Counted from the first letter of the stretch, positions 1-8,902 are shown. The stretch is 48,886 nt of DNA from Paenibacillus ihuae (GCF_001368795.1 NZ_LN831200.1:41411-90296); one strand, 5' to 3'. A program made the numbers and translations. Notes: a model not told the origin generated them from the letters alone.

Positions 1-913
1 CGCCCAGCGCGGAAGCAATGGCGGCTTTCTTCTCTGCGCCTTCCGGCATGACCGTCTCAATGACCGGGAACTCGTAGGGTTCCCCGCCGAGCTCCTCAAT
101 GCGGTCCACCAGCTCGCTGGCCTGGCTGCGAGCGCGGGTCACGACGATGCGCTTGCCGAACAGCGGCAGCGCCTCTACCCACTGCAGCTGCTTGCGCTGC
201 AGGACCACATCGCCGACGACGATCACCGCCGGCGGCTGGAAATCAGCCGCCTTGACCTTGTCCTCTATGTCGGCGAGCGTGCCCACAAGCGTCTCCTGAT
301 CGGCGCGCGTGCCCCAGCGGACCAGCGCCACCGGCGTCTCCGGCGGGCGCCCGTGCTTAATCAGCTGGGCGCTGATGTAGCCGATCTTGGCTACGCCCAT
401 CAGGAATACCAGTGTACCCGTGGCATTCGTGACCTTATCCCAATGAATGGAACGGTCCAGCTTATCCGGGCTCTCATGACCGGTGATAATCGACAGGGAG
501 GAGGCGTAATCCCGGTGTGTCACCGGTATGCCGGCATACGCCGGCACGCTGATCGCCGACGTGATGCCAGGCACGATCTCATAGTAGATGCCGTGCCGCC
601 GCAGCAGCTCCGCTTCTTCACCCACCCGGCCAAAAATCGTCGGATCTCCGCCCTTAAGCCGCACAACCGTCTTCCCCTCCAGCGCCAGATCAACCAGCAG
701 CTGATTGATCTCCTCCTGCTTCATGGTATGGCGGTCAGGCAATTTCCCCACGTAAATTTTTTGACCGCCGGGTTTCATATGCTTCAGCAGCCTCGGGCTT
801 GCGAGCCGGTCATAGACCAGCACATCCGCCTTTTGAATACACTCCAAGCCCTTCACAGTGATCAGCTTCGCATCTCCCGGACCCGCACCTACCAGATATA
901 CTTTCCCCGTCAT
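1..913 (-). CDS. cobA: Uroporphyrinogen-III C-methyltransferase fused to uroporphyrinogen-III synthase (3' end beyond window)
   Basis: The N-terminal part, about residues 1-245, is a SAM-dependent uroporphyrinogen-III methyltransferase (SUMT) that makes precorrin-2 for sirohaem or cobalamin. Family motifs seen are VGAGPGD near the start, VRLKGGDPTIFGRVGEE and VPGITSAI. From about residue 255 the chain continues in frame into LFGKRIVVTRARSQASELV, the start of a HemD-type uroporphyrinogen-III synthase domain, so this is a CobA-HemD fusion; about 304 codons are visible before the window ends. The ATG at 911-913 lies 9 nt after AAGGGG. An in-frame ATG at 920-922 overlaps the hemC stop but has no spaced ribosome site. 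The fusion places the branch between haem and sirohaem on one polypeptide, directly after hemC in the same operon. Confidence 0.93.
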   Translation of the reverse strand, partial: MTGKVYLVGAGPGDAKLITVKGLECIQKADVLVYDRLASPRLLKHMKPGGQKIYVGKLPDRHTMKQEEINQLLVDLALEGKTVVRLKGGDPTIFGRVGEEAELLRRHGIYYEIVPGITSAISVPAYAGIPVTHRDYASSLSIITGHESPDKLDRSIHWDKVTNATGTLVFLMGVAKIGYISAQLIKHGRPPETPVALVRWGTRADQETLVGTLADIEDKVKAADFQPPAVIVVGDVVLQRKQLQWVEALPLFGKRIVVTRARSQASELVDRIEELGGEPYEFPVIETVMPEGAEKKAAIASALG

Positions 914-918
914 CTCTA

Positions 919-1887
919 TCATCCCCTTACATCCGCCAAAATCTTCTCCGCACCCCTGGCGATCAGCTTACGGGCTACCTCTTCGCCAAGCTGCACCGGG
1001 TCTTCGCCGCTGCAGGTTTCCTTAAGGATTACCGAGCCGTCCGGTGTTCCGACCATACCGGTCAGTGTAATGACTTGCCCCTTAGTTTCAGCTGTCCGCT
1101 CTGTTCCCGCAGCTTCGCCCGCACCGAGCACCGCATAAGCGCCGATCGGTACCTGGCAGCCGCCGTTCAATGCCCCCAGGAAGGTCCGTTCCGCCGCAAC
1201 CGTCAGCGCCGTCTGCTCATCATTGTAGAGTGCAAGCAGCTTCCGCAGTTCCGTATCCTCCTCACGGCACTCAATGCCAAGCGCGCCTTGGCCTACTGCG
1301 GGAAGACACACCTCAGGCGGCAGATAGGCGCTTACCCGGTCCTGCCAGCCCATACGCGTCAGTCCGGCGGCAGCCAGCAGAATAGCGTCATATTCGCCGC
1401 TCTCCAGCTTCTTCAGCCGTGAGTCGATATTGCCGCGCACCGGCTCAATCACAAGATCCGGCCGCAGGGCAGCCAGCTGGCTGGAGCGGCGCAGACTGCT
1501 TGTGCCCACACGCGCGCCCTGCGGCAGTTCCTCCAGGCCCGATCCCCCGGAAGCAATCAGGCAGTCCCGCGGATCCACCCGCTTCGGAACAGCGCCATTC
1601 ATTAAGCCCTCCGGCAATTCGGAAGGCATATCCTTCATACTATGTACTGCCATATCAATTTCACGGGCCAGCATCGCCTGCTCAATTTCCTTCACGAACA
1701 GTCCCTTGCCGCCTACTTTGGATAAGGTCACATCCAGAATACGGTCGCCCTTGGTCACGATTTTGTGCACCTCAAAGGTGAAATCGAAGCTATGCTCCGC
1801 ACTTAGCCGTGTAAGATCCTCAATGACATGCCCTGTCTGGGTCAGCGCCAGAGCGCTTTGTCTGCTGCCTACAATAATTTTACGCAT
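919..1887 (-). CDS. hemC: Porphobilinogen deaminase (hydroxymethylbilane synthase)
   Basis: Polymerises four porphobilinogens into hydroxymethylbilane for haem and sirohaem synthesis in the cytosol. The 322-aa product has the family length. It starts [15 protein letters not shown], carries the catalytic aspartate in HSMKDMP (about D86) and the dipyrromethane-cofactor cysteine in [12 protein letters not shown] (about C244). The ATG at 1885-1887 is chosen because GGGAGG sits 7-8 nt upstream; the open frame extends 17 codons further but without a ribosome site. Its stop overlaps or nearly touches the cobA-hemD start, so the two are translationally coupled. Unlike the other hem genes here it is preceded by about 500 bp of non-coding DNA. 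Confidence 0.96.
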   Translation of the reverse strand: MRKIIVGSRQSALALTQTGHVIEDLTRLSAEHSFDFTFEVHKIVTKGDRILDVTLSKVGGKGLFVKEIEQAMLAREIDMAVHSMKDMPSELPEGLMNGAVPKRVDPRDCLIASGGSGLEELPQGARVGTSSLRRSSQLAALRPDLVIEPVRGNIDSRLKKLESGEYDAILLAAAGLTRMGWQDRVSAYLPPEVCLPAVGQGALGIECREEDTELRKLLALYNDEQTALTVAAERTFLGALNGGCQVPIGAYAVLGAGEAAGTERTAETKGQVITLTGMVGTPDGSVILKETCSGEDPVQLGEEVARKLIARGAEKILADVRG

Positions 1888-1998
1888 TCTCTCGTTCCTC
1901 CCGGTAACATCGCTCTGTCTTACTGCTCTCCCAATCATTGTACTCTTATCTAATCCGGGGCATGCCTGCCGTTCATCCGTCTGCCTGCAGTGCTATTA

Positions 1999-2028
1999 AT
2001 TATATAAATAATGGTGTAAATAATGGTG
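1999..2028 (-). promoter_or_regulatory. Possible hemC promoter element within a 12-bp tandem repeat
   Basis: On the minus strand a perfect TATAAT lies at 1999-2004, about 110 nt before the hemC start. Just upstream is a tandem 12-bp direct repeat (plus strand TAAATAATGGTG at 2005-2016 and 2017-2028). No -35 box at the right distance is evident, so promoter activity is a guess. The position would explain independent transcription of hemC and cobA-hemD. Confidence 0.3.
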
Positions 2029-2140
2029 TAAATGCCGTAAACTAGAGGGCTTACTGGTATAATTTGTTTCAAAAAAGTATTATCCAATAATTAATTGGAT
2101 TTGCTCCTTCTAATCCCATCATATTCCGATATTTACGATG

Positions 2141-2277
2141 ATTAGTTGGAAAACCTCCACCTAATTCGGTCCACACATCCATCTGGGCTCAATTTCGATA
2201 CATTTAAGTGGAGTTATTCCCACTAGCACTCTGATTCCAAGTTTGAACTGAGAATTAGGTGGAGTAATTCCACTTAG
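2141..2277. repeat. Cluster of three short imperfect palindromes in the sirC-hemC gap
   Basis: Three related inverted repeats lie 50-62 bp apart, at about 2141-2165, 2204-2226 and 2254-2277. Each has arms resembling ATTAGGTGGA and TCCACTTAGC around a 5-nt centre. The best copy is ATTAGGTGGA-gtaat-TCCACTTAG at 2254-2277; the first differs by one arm base. The 1888-2386 interval holds no ORF. The units could be small dispersed intergenic repeats or binding sites. A short 10-bp direct repeat (ACCCGGCATT) also lies near 2363-2382. Confidence 0.6.
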
Positions 2278-2386
2278 CTTGAGCAGCAGATGATCTCTAC
2301 AACAATTTCCTTAAAATCCGTTAAGCCGGGTCATAAAACCGGTTCCGCCATGGCCACTACCCGGCATTACCCGGCATTACCCGTCA

Positions 2387-3034
2387 CTAATCGCCCCGGT
2401 TCCCGGCGATCCATGCCTCCACATCCTGCGGAGTCCACTCTATAAAGGTGCCCTGCCGCATCTCATTCAACACGTCCAGCCGGCTAAGCCTGCGCAGAAG
2501 CCGTCCCCGCACCTCAGCCGAGGGCTCGCGCCGCTTGATCTCGGTGCGCAGCTGATGCAAAAAATCCAGGTACGGTTCGTATTCCTCACCCAGCACCTCG
2601 CTCAGCTGTTCCGTAATCCTGGCCGCGGCAGACGGCCCTGCGCCTGAAGTTGAGACGGCTACCGTCAGCCTTCCCCGGCGCAGAACGCCGGGGGTAATGA
2701 AATTCCCCGCCTCAGCCCGGCTGGCCACATTCACCGGAAGTCCAAGCGAACGCGCCTCCGCAGCCACTTGCTCATTCACCTCGTCATCGCTACTCGTGGC
2801 ATATACCAAAAAAGCCCCCCGGAGATCACCGGGTGCATAGCTGCGGTTCAACCAGTTCAGCCCGCCGGCCTCAGCGAGCGCGCTAAGTGCCGTACTCAGC
2901 GAGGGGCTGACAACAACGACCGCCGCCTCCGCATCAAGGAGCGCCAGCACCCTGCGCTCCGCTACGGCTCCACCGCCGATAACAATTACCTTTTGTCCCC
3001 TAAGATCCAGCATCACCGGCATATAATAGCTCAT
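2387..3034 (-). CDS. sirC: Precorrin-2 dehydrogenase / sirohydrochlorin synthesis protein (SirC/Met8 N-terminal type)
   Basis: NAD-dependent enzyme that oxidises precorrin-2, the CobA product, to sirohydrochlorin on the way to sirohaem. The chain begins MSYYMPVMLDLRGQ, followed by a Rossmann signature VIVIGGGAVAERRV and the family motif AEAGNFITPGVLRRGRLTVA with STSGAGP. At 215 aa it matches the short Bacillus-type proteins without a methyltransferase domain. The ATG at 3032-3034 is chosen because GGGAGG lies about 8 nt upstream; a GTG nine bases earlier overlaps the hemX stop but sits inside that ribosome site. Its place between hemX and hemC, with CobA fused to HemD downstream, makes this operon serve both haem and sirohaem. 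Confidence 0.92.
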   Translation of the reverse strand: MSYYMPVMLDLRGQKVIVIGGGAVAERRVLALLDAEAAVVVVSPSLSTALSALAEAGGLNWLNRSYAPGDLRGAFLVYATSSDDEVNEQVAAEARSLGLPVNVASRAEAGNFITPGVLRRGRLTVAVSTSGAGPSAAARITEQLSEVLGEEYEPYLDFLHQLRTEIKRREPSAEVRGRLLRRLSRLDVLNEMRQGTFIEWTPQDVEAWIAGNRGD

Positions 3035-3039
3035 CCCGC

Positions 3040-3867
3040 TCACCTCCCGCCCCAGCCATGAAATTCAGACAACGAATTCAGCAGGAAGTTGAGGATAATG
3101 AAGGCGTAGCCTGATATGGCCCAGCGGGCCATAATGGTGCCGCTTCTACGTCCGGACCGTTTGAGGACAATATAAATAACATATACCCCCAGCCCGAGCA
3201 GTGTCGTCAGCACCTTGGAATCCTGAAACAGCGGTGTCCGCCCCTCAGCGATAATCGACGTAGCAGCGAGCAGCAGGGAGATGATCAGCAGCGGCACTCC
3301 GGCAAGGATCGCGGAATACGAATATTTGTCCATCGTTTCGAGACTCGGCAGGCGGCGGATACGGTCATCCCACTTTTTATTTTTGAGCTTCGTGTGCAGG
3401 AACAGGTACATTATTGCAAATACTGTCCCCAGTGTCAGTGCGCCAAAGCTCAGATTGGCCAAAATAATATGCATCGCCAGCCAGCCATGCACCGCACTCC
3501 AGCTTTCTAGGCTATGATCTGCCGCCGTCAGCCAGACCCGGTTGAGCAAAAATACACTGAAGCCGGCTCCGCTGAGCAGCAGAATGGTGAATTCACCGCC
3601 GCGCGTATACGCAACGGCCAGCGATGTCAAAACGATACTGAAGGAAAACCAGAACAGGAAGTCATAGGGAGTAAAGATCGGCAGGCCCTTCTCCTGGGAG
3701 AAGCGCACAGCAAGCCCGCCCGATTGCAAAATACCCACAACGGCAAGAAGCCCTGTGCCTATCCGCTTTCCGCCCGGATTCCGCCGAAGGCAATCCGAGA
3801 AAATAAACAGCAGGCTCAGGGCATATAGCAGCAGAGCAGTATCATATATTCCGTTCAGCAGTTGCAT
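3040..3867 (-). CDS. hemX: HemX, CcsA/ResC-like multi-pass membrane protein
   Basis: An integral membrane protein of about 275 aa with roughly eight hydrophobic segments, belonging to the cytochrome c assembly (CcsA-like) family. In Bacillus, HemX is encoded directly after hemA and is reported to lower the amount of glutamyl-tRNA reductase. Residues seen include a His in VHGWLAMHIILANLSFGA, typical of this family. The ATG (fourth codon of the open frame) is preferred; a GTG nine bases earlier overlaps the hemA stop (GTGA). The spacing shows tight coupling with hemA upstream and sirC downstream. Confidence 0.88.
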   Translation of the reverse strand: MQLLNGIYDTALLLYALSLLFIFSDCLRRNPGGKRIGTGLLAVVGILQSGGLAVRFSQEKGLPIFTPYDFLFWFSFSIVLTSLAVAYTRGGEFTILLLSGAGFSVFLLNRVWLTAADHSLESWSAVHGWLAMHIILANLSFGALTLGTVFAIMYLFLHTKLKNKKWDDRIRRLPSLETMDKYSYSAILAGVPLLIISLLLAATSIIAEGRTPLFQDSKVLTTLLGLGVYVIYIVLKRSGRRSGTIMARWAISGYAFIILNFLLNSLSEFHGWGGR

Positions 3868-3872
3868 GCTGC

Positions 3873-5264
3873 TCACCCGCCCAGCAGGCCTGCCGGAGCA
3901 AAGACGGTCTTAGGCACATTGAAATCAGGGGTAGATGCACGTTCTTTGTCATTCTGCTGCACCGGAGCATTACTGCTTCCGCCTGGACCGGCTTCAAGCT
4001 GCTCCTGCAGGGCGAAGATTTGAGTGAAATACTCCAGAGCTTCATTTCCCTGCTTGCCGCCGGACATTTCCTTAATAACGTTAATCGGGTCATGCATCAT
4101 CTGGTTGACGATGCTCTTCGTCAGACGGCGGATGACCTTGCGCTGGTGCTCATCCAGCTCAGGCAGCTTGTTGAACAGGCTGTCCATCGTCTCTTCATAA
4201 ATTCCGTTCGATTTGTCCTGCAGCGCACGGATCACAGGTCTGACACCAAGCGTCTTCAGCCATACCTGGAATTCATCCATCTCGCCTGCGATCATAACTT
4301 CGATCTTCGCGGCTTCGCTGCGGCGCATCTCAAGGTTACTCTCTACGATGCCCTCCAGATCATCAATATCATAGAGAAAGACATCCGGGACACTCGAGGC
4401 CGCCGGATCAATATCACGCGGAACGGCAATGTCGATCATGAACAGCGGCCGCGACGGGCGGCGCTTCATGCCGGCGGCTACCTGATCAGCGGTCAGCACA
4501 TAACCATCCGCTCCCGTAGAGCTGATAATAATATCTACATCATCGAGATGCTTCAGGGCTTCATCAATGGTACTCGGCTTGCCGGAGAACTTCTCCGCCA
4601 GTTCCACTGCCCGTGCCAGGGTACGGTTGGCGACAATAACCTCAGCCGCGCCGCTGCTGTACAGATGCTTCACCGTCAGCTCGCTCATTTTGCCTGCGCC
4701 GAGGATCAGCACTCTTTTGCCGGTAAACATTCCGAAGATCCGCTTGCCCAGCTCGACAGCCGCATAGCTGACCGAAACGGCACTTTCTCCGATGGAGGTC
4801 TCGCTGTGCGCCCGTTTGCCGAGCGTCACCGCCTGTTTGAACAGCTGGTTGAACCAGGTTCCAGTCACACCTTCACTCTGTGCAGTCAAAAAAGAATTGC
4901 GTACCTGTCCCAGAATCTGCGTCTCACCAATTACCATTGAATCCAGACCACAGGTCACACGGAACAGATGGGCAATCGCCTGCTCATCTTCGTATATATA
5001 CATATGCTGCGTAAATTGTTCACTTTTCACATGAAACCACTGCTCTATGAAGCTGCGGATGAAGTATCCGCACATATGAAGCCGGTCTACGACCACATAA
5101 ATTTCCGTCCGGTTGCAGGTGGCCACAATGACCCCTTCCAGCACGCTTTTGGTCTTCATCAGCTGATGAAGCGCTGCGGGCAAGTCCCTCTCCGCAAAAG
5201 CGAACTGCTCTCTCACCTCAACGGGAGCCGTACGGTAATTCAGGCCAACGACGACAATATGCAT
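3873..5264 (-). CDS. hemA: Glutamyl-tRNA reductase
   Basis: First committed enzyme of C5-pathway tetrapyrrole synthesis: it reduces glutamyl-tRNA(Glu) to glutamate-1-semialdehyde using NADPH. The 463-aa chain starts MHIVVVGLNYRTAPVEVREQ, with the catalytic nucleophile C50 in VIVATCNRTEIYVV. A Rossmann motif VLILGAGKMSELTVKHL follows near residue 190, and a helical dimerisation domain forms the C-terminus. It is the first gene of the operon hemA-hemX-sirC-hemC-cobA/hemD. A palindrome overlapping the promoter region about 110 nt upstream suggests repression or activation at this point. In Bacillus hemA follows engB closely; here engB is about 42 kb away. Confidence 0.97.
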   Translation of the reverse strand: MHIVVVGLNYRTAPVEVREQFAFAERDLPAALHQLMKTKSVLEGVIVATCNRTEIYVVVDRLHMCGYFIRSFIEQWFHVKSEQFTQHMYIYEDEQAIAHLFRVTCGLDSMVIGETQILGQVRNSFLTAQSEGVTGTWFNQLFKQAVTLGKRAHSETSIGESAVSVSYAAVELGKRIFGMFTGKRVLILGAGKMSELTVKHLYSSGAAEVIVANRTLARAVELAEKFSGKPSTIDEALKHLDDVDIIISSTGADGYVLTADQVAAGMKRRPSRPLFMIDIAVPRDIDPAASSVPDVFLYDIDDLEGIVESNLEMRRSEAAKIEVMIAGEMDEFQVWLKTLGVRPVIRALQDKSNGIYEETMDSLFNKLPELDEHQRKVIRRLTKSIVNQMMHDPINVIKEMSGGKQGNEALEYFTQIFALQEQLEAGPGGSSNAPVQQNDKERASTPDFNVPKTVFAPAGLLGG

Positions 5265-5367
5265 CGCTTGTTCACCATCCTAGTCTCTATTCAGTGGTGC
5301 AGGCACTGTTACAGTTTGATTGGATTAATTGGGACGTCTTTCACAAGTCCCCAAATCACGTGTGTTA

Positions 5368-5389
5368 AGTATATCACATCAAAATGTGA
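5368..5389 (-). promoter_or_regulatory. Putative hemA promoter with an overlapping palindromic operator
   Basis: On the minus strand a -10-like TATACT lies at 5368-5373. Immediately upstream is a perfect palindrome at 5374-5389, TCACAT-N4-ATGTGA, which fills most of the -35/-10 spacer. The -35 region itself is weak, as at activated promoters or those with strong operators. The palindrome is not the PerR box known for Bacillus hemA, and I cannot name the regulator. The implied leader of roughly 100 nt also contains a small CAGTG/CACTG stem-loop near 5289-5305. Confidence 0.45.
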
Positions 5390-5618
5390 CTTTTTGTATA
5401 ACCTTTGAACTATTTATGACATCCAGATAATAATAATTATAATCAAGAACAAGTAAAATATCTATGGCTTCACAGATACCCAATTGTACTTTTGTTTTTT
5501 TAAAATTGGATTGTTCGCCGGATTCCTAGTCACCTGTAACCAAATCTCCATATTGCAGATCAACGGACGTTGAAGAAGCAGCTGTCTGTGGTATAGCTTA
5601 AGGTTTTTAATGATAGCA

Positions 5619-5650
5619 AACGGCGGTCCTCTAATGGCAGGACCGCCGTT
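5619..5650 (-). terminator. 12-bp hairpin, probable terminator of the ABC/radical SAM operon cut off by the IS4 element
   Basis: Perfect 12-bp inverted repeat AACGGCGGTCCT / AGGACCGCCGTT with an 8-nt loop. The T-run on either side is short (GTTTGC on the minus strand), so it is a modest intrinsic terminator. If the IS4 element is removed on paper, this hairpin lies about 45 bp after the stop of the ABC permease gene, the natural place for that operon's terminator. The remaining sequence between 5400 and 5618 shows no gene. Confidence 0.55.
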
Positions 5651-5675
5651 AACTTTATCTATACAATATTGGGTA

Positions 5676-5696
5676 TTATTATCTCAACTTTCGCAG
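5676..5696. repeat. Left end of IS4-family element: 7-bp target duplication plus terminal inverted repeat
   Basis: TTATTAT at 5676-5682 is the left copy of a target-site duplication. CTCAACTTTCGCAG at 5683-5696 is a 14-bp inverted repeat matching the right end at 7133-7146. The transposase stop codon lies inside this repeat. Confidence 0.85.
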
Positions 5697-7146
5697 CTTG
5701 AAATTGGGAGATAAGCCTTGATGTAATTGGGCAGAGCGGAGATCCACTGCTGGAGTTGACTTTTAATCATGGCGGATAGTTTCTTACCGACTTGATTAGC
5801 AATTTCGTTCATCAATTCCACCAGTTGTTGTAAAGCCACCGCCCAGTCCGAGGTGCCGACTTCATCACAAAGCAAATAAAACAGTCCACCGAGTGTTCGT
5901 TGATCCGTACTTTGCCGATGCTGCCAGGCCAGTAAAATATAGCGGGAAAAGACAATCGTGGTATGGCTAATAAGCAGATCGTAGGAGCGGCCTTGAAACT
6001 CTTTTTGCAGGAGTAGCAGGGATTTAGCGTATTTGAAGAAGACCTCGATGTCCCAACGAAGACTGTAGATTTGAATGATTTCCGGCGCCGTCAGCGTGAG
6101 ATCGGTCGATAGAAGGGAATACCAGGAACCAGTTCTGTATGAATCTGGCGCAAAATATTCCGCTGTTTCCCCTGAACGCGCGCGGAGCGACTTGGTAAAG
6201 ACCTTTGAGATCGACCTGCTTGCCATGAGCGAGATACCGCTTGTTGTCGTTTTTCACCATGCCAATGACATGGAGACCCTGGTCTACAATCCGCCCGATT
6301 AAGGGGGCATGCGTGAACCAGCTATCCATGAGTACGTAGGCTGCAGAAACCCCGGAAGCAATCGCCCGGTCCAGCAGTTCGGAGACCAGATGCGGGGCGG
6401 TAAGCAGTGCTTCTTTCCGCCGTTTGTAACCGCAGGAGCGCTTGTCGATTCCCGAATGGATACCGGTGATTCCGGCTTTTACGGAACTCAGCAAGGCAAA
6501 GTCTAAGGGAAGAAACGTATGACCATCCGACCAGCCTAAGGTCAACATACGAACCCCCTTGTAGTAAGCACCCGTCGCGTGATCCTTAAAACGAGCGAGC
6601 AGTTCGACCGCTTTGCTCCGATTTCGTTCAAACATGGAATCGTCCACGATGAAGACGGAGGTTCGCGTGACGGAAGTCAGCGTTTCAACTCGCTGTACGG
6701 TGTCACTGCTAAGTGAAGTCAAGAAGCGCCGCCAAGCAAAGCCGCTATGATTAAGAAAACGATAGACGGCATCTTTTCCTGGAAAGGCTTCGCCTTTGGC
6801 ACTCTCTAGCAGACGGAACCAGTTTTTCTGGTGGAAGAGTAGCACGAAAACAAGCAGGAACAGATGGGAACAGGTATAACCGAAAGCCTTTTTGAATCCT
6901 GCCTTTCTTAAGTGCTTCAGTACTCCGAGTTCCTGAAAGGCAGGTCTCATTTCAGTTGGGAGTTGATCTAGGGACGACTTTTGCTTTATCATAGGGAGGA
7001 CACCTCTTCTGTGGTTTAGTGGATCTCAACAATCTCACTTTACCAAATGAAGTGGTGTTTTTCTATGTTGCAAGATCGTTACTTAAGCAGGCTCCGCCTT
7101 AACCCCGGCTTGGGTTCAACTTGATTTTGACTCTGCGAAAGTTGAG
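5683..7146 (-). mobile_element. IS4-family insertion sequence (1464 bp)
   Basis: Bounded by perfect 14-bp terminal inverted repeats and flanked by TTATTAT on both sides. It contains one DDE transposase gene, now frameshifted. Length and end structure suit the IS4 family. It sits 14 bp after the stop codon of the ABC permease gene and separates that operon from its likely terminator hairpin. The intact ends and clean duplication indicate simple transposition rather than rearrangement. Confidence 0.9.
5684..6992 (-). pseudogene. IS4-family DDE transposase, frameshifted
   Basis: The N-terminal frame (from 6992) carries the first catalytic Asp in VFIVDDSMFERNRS and the second in YVLMDSWFTHAPL. 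The C-terminal frame carries the YREK signature, YSLRWDIEVFFKYAK, with the catalytic Glu. The two halves lie in different frames that switch between about 6120 and 6180. The linking segment also looks shorter than I would expect for the family, so a small deletion together with the frameshift is possible. All catalytic residues survive, but no single polypeptide contains them. No slippery heptamer was recognised, and IS4 elements are not known for programmed frameshifting, so inactivation is likely. Confidence 0.85.
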
Positions 7147-7153
7147 TTATTAT
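7133..7153. repeat. Right end of IS4-family element: terminal inverted repeat plus 7-bp target duplication
   Basis: CTGCGAAAGTTGAG at 7133-7146 is the reverse complement of the left terminal repeat. TTATTAT at 7147-7153 is the second copy of the target duplication, 7 bp before the permease stop codon (7160-7162). Confidence 0.85.
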
Positions 7154-7159
7154 ATACAC

Positions 7160-7936
7160 CTAGACGACTTTTTCGACCTTAAATAATCTCATCAGGAACT
7201 GGGATATGAGTGTAGCTATAACGCAAATCCCCCCGCTGATAGCAGCATAACGGAAATTCAGGTAGCTGAAATCCATCCGCAGATAGTTTACCGCTGGAAA
7301 GGCCGCCACAATTCCCACTAATATCAGCATTCTGAAAATCTTCAACACAGCCTCACTGCCGTTGGTCGCCCACACAATAGCGTTGGCAATGTACAGAAAT
7401 GCAGCCACACCCAGTATAACGGTCAAAGTGGAGGAGAACAAACTAAGTGCCCATACCGACCGGAATCCAAGCGCAGTAAATATACACCAGATCAGAACGC
7501 CGTTAATGAGTGCCATAACCACAACACGGATTAGGGCGAACAGCCACACCGCCAGCATAATTTTACCGGGCCTCGACACCACTGCCAGCAGAAAGCTCAG
7601 GTTCTTGTCGGCCTTTTCTTTAGTGAAGAACTGCAGCACATGCGGGATGCCTACATACAGCGCAAACACAAGTACGGACGACAGAAAACCGACAGCAATT
7701 AATGAATTGGTAAACATCAAGCGGTGTTCACGGGTCTCATTTAACTTGTGCAGTAGCGGAACAAAGCCATCTATGGACAGGCCCAGACTTTCTTCCAGCT
7801 CCCCCAGTTGACCAATCGTAAACACGAAAAAAATGCCAAACATCAGCACCTGCATGGTCAATGACCTTTTCCAATTCAGGGTTTGCACATCTTTTCTTAA
7901 TAATGGCAGCAAGTACAGCCTCTCCTTTCCCGCCAT
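7160..7936 (-). CDS. ABC transporter permease subunit
   Basis: A 258-aa membrane protein with about six hydrophobic segments and no nucleotide-binding domain, encoded 8 nt after the BcrA-like ATPase gene, with which it should form a transporter. ATPase plus permease pairs of this type beside peptide-modification genes often provide self-immunity or export, but the substrate is unknown. Start choice is uncertain: the ATG at 7934-7936 has no ribosome site, whereas AAAGGAGAGG lies 6 nt before a TTG at 7910-7912, eight codons in, which may be the true start. The IS4 element begins 14 bp beyond the stop, so the coding region is intact. Confidence 0.85.
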   Translation of the reverse strand: MAGKERLYLLPLLRKDVQTLNWKRSLTMQVLMFGIFFVFTIGQLGELEESLGLSIDGFVPLLHKLNETREHRLMFTNSLIAVGFLSSVLVFALYVGIPHVLQFFTKEKADKNLSFLLAVVSRPGKIMLAVWLFALIRVVVMALINGVLIWCIFTALGFRSVWALSLFSSTLTVILGVAAFLYIANAIVWATNGSEAVLKIFRMLILVGIVAAFPAVNYLRMDFSYLNFRYAAISGGICVIATLISQFLMRLFKVEKVV

Positions 7937-7944
7937 AGGTTAAT

Positions 7945-8865
7945 TTAATTTTGTGCAGCGGCTTGTTTGGTCGTCCTGTAGAAATCCTCCAGGGAGCTTT
8001 TCTCCTTAAAGAACTCCTGCACCTCAATGCCATGCTCCAGCAGAACCTGTAGCGGCTGCGTGATAAGCTCTGGTTTGACCGCGAACGTTACCGATTGCCC
8101 ATCATGACCCGCTACCGTTATCCCTTCAATAGTACGAAGGAGCTCCGCCACTGTGTCCGGATTGCGGCAGGTAACAATGTAATGCTCGCTAATCCCGGTA
8201 ATCTCCTGCAGTGCTTGATCTGCCACAATCCGGCCTTGGTGGATCATGATCACCTGATCGGCAATTTTCTCAATATCAAATAAATCATGAGAGCTGATGA
8301 GGATCGAAGTGCCCTGCTCCGAACAGATTCCGCTCAGCTTATCCCGCAAAAAAATTTTGGAATCCGGATCAAGCCCGTTGAAGGGCTCATCCAGAATCAG
8401 CAGTTCAGGCTCGTGCAATAATTCACGTATAATCATGAGCTTCTGCTTCATCCCTTTGGAATAACGCCCTACCTTCACGGAAGTTTTCAGCTCAAAATGT
8501 TGAACAAGCCTGCTGAACCGTTCCGCAATACTCTCTTTGTCCATTCCGCGGAGCCGTCCGAAAAACAGCACATTCTCCCACGCCAACATTTCGCCATATA
8601 GTCCGCCCTCGTCAAACACAATGCCAAAACGGTTCCTGCTCTTCTGGCTCATATTATAGGAAGGCTCGCCAAACATAGTACACACTCCCCCTGTGGGAGG
8701 ATAAAGGCCTGTAATGCAGCGGATCGTTGAAGTCTTGCCTGCCCCGTTCTCCCCAATCAAAGCGCAGATTTGTGCCGGACGGGTAACGATGTCAACATCC
8801 TTAAGTACGGGATTGCCCTGCAGGCTCAGGTTTAATCCGCGTGTTTCGATAACCGGAGATACCAT
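7945..8865 (-). CDS. ABC transporter ATP-binding protein (BcrA-like)
   Basis: A 306-aa ATPase. Walker A is GENGAGKTS, the signature is the degenerate YSKGMKQKL typical of BcrA-type exporters, Walker B is ELLILDEPFNGLDP and the H-loop is ISSHD. The ATPase domain ends near residue 215 and is followed by a C-terminal extension seen in drug and lantibiotic transporter ATPases. ATG with AGGGGG about 7 nt upstream. It pairs with the permease gene just downstream and follows the broken ABC exporter in the same operon. It appears intact while two upstream operon genes are broken, as would fit an immunity or self-protection function kept under selection; that is inference. Confidence 0.92.
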   Translation of the reverse strand: MVSPVIETRGLNLSLQGNPVLKDVDIVTRPAQICALIGENGAGKTSTIRCITGLYPPTGGVCTMFGEPSYNMSQKSRNRFGIVFDEGGLYGEMLAWENVLFFGRLRGMDKESIAERFSRLVQHFELKTSVKVGRYSKGMKQKLMIIRELLHEPELLILDEPFNGLDPDSKIFLRDKLSGICSEQGTSILISSHDLFDIEKIADQVIMIHQGRIVADQALQEITGISEHYIVTCRNPDTVAELLRTIEGITVAGHDGQSVTFAVKPELITQPLQVLLEHGIEVQEFFKEKSSLEDFYRTTKQAAAQN

Positions 8866-8902
8866 GGTTTTACCCCCTGAACATTACCAGGAACAGCCTG
8901 GT

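Noticed and set aside
353-1138. Long plus-strand ORFs across the hem genes, including 353-1138, 1430-1999 and 4020-4940
   Set aside because: Shadows of GC-rich hem genes on the other strand; no ribosome sites or known domains.
5265-5367. T-box or other riboswitch in the hemA leader
   Set aside because: The leader is only about 100 nt and shows no T-box sequence or known aptamer core.
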